Part shown: positions 32,928 to 38,597 of the stretch, piece by piece
Numbering within the stretch: position 1 is the first letter of the stretch
Layout of the letters: every line of letters begins with the position of its first letter
Source of the DNA: Symbiobacteriaceae bacterium
Lineage (GTDB): Bacteria > Bacillota > Sulfobacillia > Symbiobacteriales > Symbiobacteriaceae
DNA length: 38,597 nucleotides
NCBI GenBank assembly: GCA_029239785.1
Contig: JARBUG010000025.1
Location: 1 to 38,597, forward strand
Direction of reading: 5' to 3'
Program-made: the position numbers and the translations under genes
The notes under the pieces: generated by a model
The model's database searches: none
What the model was told of the DNA's origin: nothing
Seen by the model: only the letters and a program-made list of their open reading frames with translations

Positions 32928-32958
32928 AAAGAAGGTGCACAGCCCGTGCACCTTCTTT
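32928..32958 (+). terminator. Intercistronic terminator between mglB and mglA
   Basis: A perfect 13-bp stem (32928-32940 with 32946-32958) around AGCCC, with its T-rich end in the stem. Partial read-through here would give more MglB than MglA and MglC. Confidence 0.85.
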
Positions 32959-32980
32959 GCCTCTACAAGGAGATGTGAGC

Positions 32981-34486
32981 ATGACGGCCACTCATCCCTA
33001 TCTGTTGGAGATGAACTCCATCTCCAAGGAGTTCCCGGGTGTCAAGGCCCTGGACGGGGTTACCCTGCGAATCCGCCCCGGCAGCGTCCATGCCCTCATG
33101 GGCGAAAACGGCGCCGGCAAATCGACGCTCATGAAGTGCCTCTTCGGTATCTACCATGCCGACGGCGGCCAGATTATTTTCGACGGGAAGCCCGTCAGTT
33201 TTTCCACCGCCAAGCAGGCGCTGGACGCCGGCGTCTCCATGGTTCACCAGGAGCTGAACCAGGTCCGCCAGCGTGACGTTATGGAGAACATTTGGCTCGG
33301 TCGTTTCCCCATGAAATGGGGCCTCATCGACCACAATGCGATGTACGAGAAGACCAAGCTTATTTTCAAAGACCTGGAGATCGAAATCGATCCCCGTGAA
33401 AAGGTTGACCGGCTCTCTGTGTCGCAGATGCAGATGGTCGAAATCGCCAAAGCGGTCTCCTATAACTCGAAAATCATCGTCATGGACGAGCCCACCTCGT
33501 CGCTGACGGAAAAAGAAGTCGATCACCTTTTCCGCATCATCAACGTGCTGCGGGCGAAGGGTTGCGGCATCATTTACATCTCGCACAAAATGGAAGAGAT
33601 CCTGAAGATCTCCGATGACGTGACCATCATGCGCGACGGTAAGTGGATCGCTACCAAGTCAGCCAAGGAACTGACGACCGATGAGATCATCCGCCTGATG
33701 GTCGGCCGTGACCTGTCCAACCGCTTCCCGCCCAAGGAGAACGCGCCGGGTGAGGTCATCTTCCAGGCCCAGGGCCTCACGGCCAGGTTCCAGCGCTCGC
33801 TGGTCGATGTCTCCTTTGACCTGCGCAAGGGCGAGATCCTCGGTGTGGCCGGCCTGGTCGGCTCCAAGCGGACCGATATTCTGGAGTCGATTTTCGGCAT
33901 GCGCCACCTGGAAACGGGCCGGCTCCTGCTGCACGGCAAAGAAGTGCGTAACGGCACGCCTGAAGAGGCGATGCGCCATGGCTTCGCCCTCGTGACGGAG
34001 GAGCGTCGTGCAACGGGCATCTTCCCGCAGCTCTCGGTCGGCTTCAATGCCCTGACGGCCAACCTTCCGAGCTATGTCGGCCCCATGGGCCTGCTCAATG
34101 AAAAGAAGGGCGCCGCCGACACCGACTGGATCATTCAGTCCATGCGTGTGAAGACCCCTTCGCAGAACACGCCGATCGGCAGCCTGTCGGGCGGCAACCA
34201 GCAGAAGGTGATCATCGGGCGGTGGCTGCTGACCCGGCCCGAGGTGCTGATGCTCGACGAGCCGACCCGCGGCATCGACGTGGGCGCCAAGTATGAAATC
34301 TACCAACTGATGATGAACCTGGCCAAGGAAGGCAAGGGGATCATCATGGTCTCTTCTGAGATGCCCGAACTGCTTGGTGTGACCGACCGGATTCTGGTCA
34401 TGTCCAACGGCCGGGTGGCCGGCATTCTCAACACGAAGGAAGCCACGCAGGAAGAGATCCTCCGCCTGGCCGCCAAGTATCTGTAA
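32981..34486 (+). CDS. mglA: Galactose ABC importer ATPase MglA
   Basis: A 501-residue tandem ATPase powering sugar import. Domain 1 has Walker [10 protein letters not shown], the signature region [14 protein letters not shown] and Walker [14 protein letters not shown]. Domain 2 has the family's altered Walker A ([16 protein letters not shown]), [13 protein letters not shown], signature [14 protein letters not shown] and Walker [15 protein letters not shown]. The C-terminal half is closely similar to E. coli MglA ([23 protein letters not shown]). AAGGAG upstream of ATG 32981 supports that start over the frame extension to 32957. It follows the intercistronic terminator and precedes mglC by 28 nt. 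Confidence 0.95.
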   Translation: MTATHPYLLEMNSISKEFPGVKALDGVTLRIRPGSVHALMGENGAGKSTLMKCLFGIYHADGGQIIFDGKPVSFSTAKQALDAGVSMVHQELNQVRQRDVMENIWLGRFPMKWGLIDHNAMYEKTKLIFKDLEIEIDPREKVDRLSVSQMQMVEIAKAVSYNSKIIVMDEPTSSLTEKEVDHLFRIINVLRAKGCGIIYISHKMEEILKISDDVTIMRDGKWIATKSAKELTTDEIIRLMVGRDLSNRFPPKENAPGEVIFQAQGLTARFQRSLVDVSFDLRKGEILGVAGLVGSKRTDILESIFGMRHLETGRLLLHGKEVRNGTPEEAMRHGFALVTEERRATGIFPQLSVGFNALTANLPSYVGPMGLLNEKKGAADTDWIIQSMRVKTPSQNTPIGSLSGGNQQKVIIGRWLLTRPEVLMLDEPTRGIDVGAKYEIYQLMMNLAKEGKGIIMVSSEMPELLGVTDRILVMSNGRVAGILNTKEATQEEILRLAAKYL

Positions 34487-34514
34487 GAACCTTTACTGAA
34501 AGGTGGACCGACCA

Positions 34515-35549
34515 ATGGCAGCCAACACCAACGCCGCCAAGTGGGATCGCAAACGCATTGGCACGTTCCTGATGAATAATGCGATCTACCTGATTTTGCT
34601 GGCCCTGCTTGTAGCGATCGTCATCATTTCGCCGGACTTCGTCTCCATGACCAACTTCCGGAACATTCTCTCGCAGGCCTCGACCCGCGTCATCATCGCG
34701 CTGGGCATCTCCGGCGTCCTGATTACCCAGGGCACCGACCTGTCCGCCGGCCGCATGGTCGGCCTGACGGCCGTGATCTCCTCGTCGATGCTGCAGGCCG
34801 TGGAATATCCGTACCGCATGTATCCCGCCCTGGCCAAGATGCCGCTCTGGGTGCCGATTTTGATCGTGATCGCCGTGGGCGCCATCATCGGCCTGCTGAA
34901 CGGTACTGCGGTCGCCGTCTTCAAGGTGCCGCCGTTCATCGCCACGCTGGGCATGATGATCATCGTGTACGGCCTGACCTCCATCTACTTCGACCGGCCG
35001 CCCTACGGGGCGCAGCCCATCGGTGGTCTTGATCCCGACTTCACCAACTTTGCGCAGGGCTTCTTCTTTAGTGGGAAAGCGGCACTGCCATATCTCGTGA
35101 TTTACGCAGCGATCGTCTCTCTGCTCATGTGGGTCGTCTGGAACAAGACCCGCCTGGGCAAGAACATGTACGCCGTGGGCGGCAACCCGGAAGCGGCAGT
35201 TGTCTCGGGCGTCAACGTCGTCAAGACGCTGCTGGTTATTTACATGATCGCCGGTGCGCTGTACGGCTTCGCCGGCAGCCTGGAGGCGGCCCGTATCGGC
35301 AGCGCCACCAACAACACTGGCAACATGTACGAGTTGGATGCGATTGCGGCGGCTGTCGTGGGCGGTGTCTCCACCTCGGGCGGTATTGGCACGGTGCCGG
35401 GCGTCATTACCGGCGTGCTGATCTTCCAGGTCATCAACTACGGCCTGAACTTTATCGGTGTTAACCCGTACGTCCAGTACATCGTCAAGGGCCTGATCAT
35501 CGTGGTTGCCGTGGCGATTGATATCCGGAAGTACCTGAAGAAGAAGTAA
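34515..35549 (+). CDS. mglC: Galactose ABC importer permease MglC
   Basis: A 344-residue permease of the BPD_transp_2 family with about 8-10 membrane helices: ISGVLITQGTDLSAGRMVGL near the N-terminal third, GLLNGTAVAVFKVPPFIATLGMM, and the conserved NPEAAVVSGVNV followed by the AAVVGGVSTSGGIGTVPGV region. It forms the membrane channel for MglA and receives sugar from MglB. ATG 34515 has AGGTGG 8 nt upstream. It is the last gene of the operon and ends at a strong terminator. Confidence 0.95.
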   Translation: MAANTNAAKWDRKRIGTFLMNNAIYLILLALLVAIVIISPDFVSMTNFRNILSQASTRVIIALGISGVLITQGTDLSAGRMVGLTAVISSSMLQAVEYPYRMYPALAKMPLWVPILIVIAVGAIIGLLNGTAVAVFKVPPFIATLGMMIIVYGLTSIYFDRPPYGAQPIGGLDPDFTNFAQGFFFSGKAALPYLVIYAAIVSLLMWVVWNKTRLGKNMYAVGGNPEAAVVSGVNVVKTLLVIYMIAGALYGFAGSLEAARIGSATNNTGNMYELDAIAAAVVGGVSTSGGIGTVPGVITGVLIFQVINYGLNFIGVNPYVQYIVKGLIIVVAVAIDIRKYLKKK

Positions 35550-35555
35550 AAAGCC

Positions 35556-35591
35556 GGCCGGGGGTTCTGCGTGATGGCAGAACCCCCGGCC
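35556..35591. terminator. Bidirectional terminator between mglC and the M14 peptidase
   Basis: A perfect 15-bp stem (35556-35570 with 35577-35591) around a 6-nt loop. It is preceded by AAAAAG and followed by TTTTCC, so it works for both convergent genes. Confidence 0.93.
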
Positions 35592-35604
35592 TTTTCCTGC
35601 TGTG

Positions 35605-37449
35605 CTACTGCTTGGTGATCTTTACGTCATCAATGGCCGCCTCGACGAGACTGGCCGTGCTCACGTCTGCCGCCTCGACCAAAATGCGTACCGTCTGGCC
35701 TGCGTAACCGCTGATGTCGACGGTGGCCGTGGCCCAGGCTGCGTCGTCGTCGTCAGCGGCGCCCAGCTCCTGAAAGACCGTGGTGGTGGTGGCGCCCACC
35801 ACCTTGACTCGCAGGTAGTCGGCGCTGGACGAGTTGGTGCCGTGAGCCAGGTAGTACTTGAACGTGAGTGTCAGGGTACCGCTGGACGGCAGGGTAATGG
35901 CGGGGGAGCGGGCACTGGTCACACCGCCGTCGAGGTCGTAGTCGCCGGCGCCGGCGCCGGCCAGGCGGCCCGTCACCAGGTCATTCACACCGCTGGCGGC
36001 GGTGCCCAGCTGTTTGGCCCCGCTGGAGTTGGTGTCGGCGGGGTCGCCCCGCTCCCAGGCGCCCAGGGAGGCGGTGTCGGTGCCGCCCGGGTTGACGGTC
36101 CAGCCCGTGGCGGTCTCAAAATCATCAAAGAAGACCGTGGTGGGCGTGGGCGGCGGAGTCCCGCCGCCGCAGTAAGTGGACTCCTTGCCGATGGACCGGT
36201 AGGGGCAGTCCGCCTGCTCCGTAATGTAGAGAATCGCCTCGCGGTTGCGGCTGGTCTGGGGGCCAATCTGCTCGTCGGGCGGGTAGAAGCCCGGGCTGGA
36301 GTTGACGGGGTACATTTCAAAGGTATAGGCAAAGATGCGGTGAACACCGTAGGCCCAGTCAGTCATGTCGCCATCGGTGACATACAGCTCCGACGATTGC
36401 TGTGGGGTGTAGTTGTTAGTGCCCGCCATATGCTGGCCCATGGCAACAAAGACGCTGTGGTCGTCTGTAGTCATGTCGCTGGGCACGTCGGTGTAGGTGT
36501 AGCCATAGGGCCACAGAATCAGTTCGCTGTAGGTGTGGAAGGTGATTGAGGTCTTGATCTGCTGCACGCCGCCCACCACGCGGCTGTTGATGAAGTCCCG
36601 CATGGCGGCCGATTCGGGCGCCGAGAATGCCGCAGCGCCGCGGTAGGTCTCGCTGGAAGTGGAACCGCTGGAGCCACCGCAGCAGCCCCACTTGTAGCCG
36701 TAGTTTCGGTTCAGGTCGGTGCCCACATAGGAGGAGCCGCTGTTGGGCTGCCGGTTCTTGCGCCAGCTGCGGTAGGAACCGCTTGCCACATCGTACTCGC
36801 CGCCATCCGGGTTCAGGTTGAAGACGATGTAGACTTCGCGGGTGTTGACAATGTTGGTGACACGAGAGTCGGTGCCGTAGTTGTCGGCCAACTGGTGCAT
36901 AATGTAGAGCGTCTGTTCCACGGTCAGGTGTTCACGGGCGTGGTGGAGGCCCACAAACAGCACTTCGGGTTCGGCCTCATCGGAGTTTACGTTGTCACTG
37001 ATTTTGACCGCCCAGAGATCCCGGCCCTCGTAGGACTTGCCAATGCTGAACTTCTGGACGATGCTCGGATTGGCAGCCACTACGCTGTTGATGTCGGCCA
37101 CCATCTCGGCATAGTTATGGTAGGCCGAGTCGGCGGCTGGAAAGTCCAGTTCTGCGGCCATGGGCTCCACGGTAAAGCCGAGCTTCTCAATCTCCTTGAT
37201 CTCCTTGGGTGTGGCTACGCCTACGACCCAGTCGGGGCCGATTTGCTCAATGGCGGCACCAGCCTGCGTTATGGCGGTGCGCTGCTCTTTGGTGCTGACC
37301 CCATGAATCAAATAGGTTTGCGCATCGTTCCGCTCTTCCTGGCCCGGCGGCGTGGCAGGATTGTTGCTGGCCGACGCCTGCGGGATCGAGCCGAGACCCA
37401 AGAACAGGAACAGAATCACCAAGACTGCCAGGAGCCGATTCCGAAGCAT
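35605..37449 (-). CDS. Secreted M14 zinc carboxypeptidase with C-terminal jelly-roll-like domain
   Basis: A 614-residue exoprotein. Order: signal peptide ([15 protein letters not shown], cleavage near ASA), a propeptide-like region to about 105, an M14 catalytic domain to about 425, a PTPTT linker, then a beta-rich domain of about 170 residues ([13 protein letters not shown] onward) like those used for substrate attachment. Zinc ligands are His170 and Glu173 in HHAREH and His305 in TFHTYSE. The substrate-binding GTDLNRNY and catalytic Glu378 in YTFEMYP are present, so it should be active. It resembles carboxypeptidase T-type enzymes that scavenge peptides outside the cell. AGGGGAG precedes ATG 37449. 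Confidence 0.94.
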   Translation of the reverse strand: MLRNRLLAVLVILFLFLGLGSIPQASASNNPATPPGQEERNDAQTYLIHGVSTKEQRTAITQAGAAIEQIGPDWVVGVATPKEIKEIEKLGFTVEPMAAELDFPAADSAYHNYAEMVADINSVVAANPSIVQKFSIGKSYEGRDLWAVKISDNVNSDEAEPEVLFVGLHHAREHLTVEQTLYIMHQLADNYGTDSRVTNIVNTREVYIVFNLNPDGGEYDVASGSYRSWRKNRQPNSGSSYVGTDLNRNYGYKWGCCGGSSGSTSSETYRGAAAFSAPESAAMRDFINSRVVGGVQQIKTSITFHTYSELILWPYGYTYTDVPSDMTTDDHSVFVAMGQHMAGTNNYTPQQSSELYVTDGDMTDWAYGVHRIFAYTFEMYPVNSSPGFYPPDEQIGPQTSRNREAILYITEQADCPYRSIGKESTYCGGGTPPPTPTTVFFDDFETATGWTVNPGGTDTASLGAWERGDPADTNSSGAKQLGTAASGVNDLVTGRLAGAGAGDYDLDGGVTSARSPAITLPSSGTLTLTFKYYLAHGTNSSSADYLRVKVVGATTTTVFQELGAADDDDAAWATATVDISGYAGQTVRILVEAADVSTASLVEAAIDDVKITKQ

Positions 37450-37546
37450 GCTCTCCCCTTCTCTCCTGAAAGTATGTGGGACCCAGACCCCTTTGAGCGG
37501 ATTTTTCTATGGACTGAGAACATTTCTGAACAAAAAATATGTTATT

Positions 37547-37576
37547 ATCATATCTTCTCATTATTCGGATGATCAA
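37547..37576 (-). promoter_or_regulatory. Promoter candidate for the M14 peptidase
   Basis: On the minus strand, TTGATC (37571-37576) and TATGAT (37547-37552) are separated by 18 nt, about 100 nt upstream of the start codon in a notably AT-rich stretch. A small palindrome (ATATG/CATAT) overlaps the -10. Confidence 0.5.
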
Positions 37577-37600
37577 TGAGGCGATAGTCCTGTTTCAACG

Positions 37601-37639
37601 AAAACGCCGAAGCCCCCTGTGAAGGGGCTTCGGCGTTTT
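37601..37639. terminator. Strong bidirectional terminator with no obvious upstream gene
   Basis: A perfect 16-bp stem (37601-37616 with 37624-37639) around a 7-nt loop, with A-rich and T-rich ends. No annotated gene reads into it from the left on the plus strand; from the right only the hairpin-rich region could. Confidence 0.85.
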
Positions 37640-37672
37640 TTGATCGGAGCGACTGGGCGAAAGGTCCCGCCT

Positions 37673-37684
37673 GGTCCTAGGACC
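37673..37684. repeat. Perfect 12-nt palindrome
   Basis: GGTCCTAGGACC is self-complementary. It sits inside a larger imperfect pairing between GGAGCGA (about 37646) and TCGCTGCTCC (about 37690), so it may be a branch of a folded RNA. Confidence 0.5.
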
Positions 37685-37773
37685 TACCTTCGCTGCTCCA
37701 ATTGACGGAATGGTGCATACACTGGACCAAGACCCCGAAACAGGGCGCCAAACCTAGAGGGGAGGGAAGCGTT

Positions 37774-37830
37774 ATGGCATCAGCATCGCAGCACGACTGG
37801 AGCCTGCATCGGAAAGGATGCAGGCTCTAA
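37774..37830 (+). CDS. Possible 18-residue leader peptide
   Basis: A very short frame, MASASQHDWSLHRKGCRL, with a strong Shine-Dalgarno (GGGGAGGGAA) before ATG 37774. Its last third lies in an 11-bp hairpin (37800-37810 with 37817-37827), so ribosome movement would open the stem, as in attenuation. No downstream target is clear. It could be chance. Confidence 0.35.
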   Translation: MASASQHDWSLHRKGCRL

Positions 37831-38323
37831 ATACAACAATTAGCTTGTCCTTGCTCGCTGAAGCTTTCGCTGACAGCGAGTTTAGTTGTGTCACCGGGAC
37901 CAACCCGGCAAAGTCCCCGAATACAAGGGGCTGGGCGGTTTGGTAGCGGGTCAAATTTTGCGCGAAGGCTGTTTATCAAGGAGTTAGGTCGAGCCGTCTT
38001 CCTGTCGTTCCGGTTCTCTGGTAGGGGATCTGGGCGCTGGGTACCTTATCAGACTGGGTTGTACATGGGTAGGCAAACGTGTCTAAGGGCAGACGATATG
38101 GATCATGACTCTATTTATGTGCTCCCATCAAGGGCGACCGCCTGAATACGCACAGCGTAGAATACAACGCTGCGCAGAGCTAGAGAATGCTGAATTTCGA
38201 CGTCCCTAAGTACACGTCCTGGGCTACAGCGCCCTCGTTATCAGTAAACTCCAGGAGGTAAGGCAAACAAACACTCGACTAGGAGTGTTTGTAATAGCGT
38301 GAAGAACGGAGCGCCGATAGAAC
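37831..38323 (+). other. Hairpin-rich intergenic region without a convincing gene
   Basis: No supported coding frame. Stems seen include CTCGCTG/CAGCGAG (about 37855-37880), CCGGG/CCCGG and CCCC/GGGG (about 37893-37932), GCACAGCGT/ACGCTGCGC (about 38150-38178), and a perfect 10-bp stem ACAAACACTC/GAGTGTTTGT (38267-38276 with 38283-38292). It may encode a structured RNA or be decayed mobile DNA. It matches no RNase P, tmRNA or riboswitch core that I recognise. Confidence 0.4.
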
Positions 38324-38597
38324 ATGATGCGTATAGCACTCAAAGGCCACGGCGGAGATGCAGTCGCCTTAATTGACGGCGTCGAGTATAAGACTGTCTG
38401 GGTCGATGCTAACCTCTATGAAGTGGATGTGCGTCAGGTTAACCTTTCAGGTGTGACTGGGCATGACATCCCTTTGGGTTTGAGACTATACATTAACAGA
38501 TGTGAAGTGGAAGATGAAGGACACCCGCTCTTTGATACGTGGCTCTTGAGCAGGAACCAACATCGCCTAATCATCGAAGCTTGGGCAGACGGTTCTC
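38324..38597 (+). CDS. Hypothetical protein, 3' end outside the window
   Basis: A frame open to the right edge, 91 codons visible, starting at ATG 38324 (or the adjacent ATG 38327). It begins MMRIALKGHGGDAVALIDG and contains YKTVWVDANLYEVDVRQ and RLYINRCEVEDEG; it looks soluble and beta-rich. The start has only a weak GGAG upstream. G+C is about 42-48%, well below the rest of the window, and the third codon position is not GC-biased as in the neighbours, suggesting recent transfer. No family is recognised. Confidence 0.55.
   Translation, partial: MMRIALKGHGGDAVALIDGVEYKTVWVDANLYEVDVRQVNLSGVTGHDIPLGLRLYINRCEVEDEGHPLFDTWLLSRNQHRLIIEAWADGS

Noticed and set aside
31741..32991. 416-codon minus-strand frame opposite mglB
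   Set aside because: A Val/Leu/Gly-rich shadow produced by the strongly biased codons of mglB; no start signal or family match.
37995..38025. Group II intron domain V
   Set aside because: GAGCCG...CGGTTC is reminiscent, but the stem is too short, the GAAA tetraloop is missing, and no reverse transcriptase or other intron domain is present.
37888..38145. 85-codon frame in the hairpin-rich region
   Set aside because: No Shine-Dalgarno, composition not protein-like, and it overlaps several RNA stems.
37831..38323. RNase P RNA or tmRNA
   Set aside because: The conserved cores of both RNAs, including any tRNA-like end, are absent.

Overview
The window is about 38.6 kb of high-GC DNA (roughly 60-65% G+C by eye, falling clearly at the far right end). 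Genes are densely packed on both strands, often start with GTG or TTG behind strong Shine-Dalgarno sequences, and include many Firmicutes-type families: LytS/YesM and YesN-type two-component proteins, a YutG-like PgpA, a PgcA-type phosphohexomutase, DnaE and XRE regulators. This suggests a high-GC member of the Firmicutes, perhaps near Symbiobacterium. The assignment is inference from gene content; no rRNA or tRNA gene was seen.

Left part (1-8.8 kb): the end of one half and all of the other half of a heterodimeric ABC exporter; a membrane-bound GAF-GGDEF diguanylate cyclase whose ribosome binding site lies in one arm of a nested inverted repeat; a membrane-anchored thioredoxin-fold protein lacking the CxxC pair; a nitroreductase; and a lipoprotein / OmpR-type regulator / histidine kinase set preceded by four GTCACA-type repeats spaced about 11 bp, like a Pho box. 

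Middle (8.8-26.6 kb): a possible AlkZ-related protein, an AlkA-type glycosylase, a YdcF/DUF218 protein, a PLP aminotransferase, ArsB, a cysteine desulfurase divergent from dnaE, a second diguanylate cyclase, PgpA, a DUF5658-like membrane protein, a phosphoglucomutase converging on a short-form alpha-glucan phosphorylase, an XRE regulator, a 31-residue membrane peptide and a DUF1858-type protein. Between 10.2 and 13.7 kb an unrecognised 74-nt element with two conserved hairpins occurs three times, always on the same strand and at exactly the same length.

Right part (26.7-35.6 kb): a complete sugar-sensing and uptake module. A membrane-anchored sugar-binding protein, a LytS/YesM kinase and a YesN/AraC regulator are followed by an orphan XylF-like lipoprotein and then mglB, mglA and mglC. 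The likely logic is that the anchored protein reports sugar to the kinase, the regulator drives transcription, and MglBAC imports the sugar. A hairpin terminator between mglB and mglA probably lets the binding protein be made in excess. A secreted M14 zinc carboxypeptidase follows on the other strand.

The right end (37.6-38.6 kb) is AT-richer, rich in hairpins and mostly non-coding. It ends in a truncated gene of unknown family and looks like acquired DNA.
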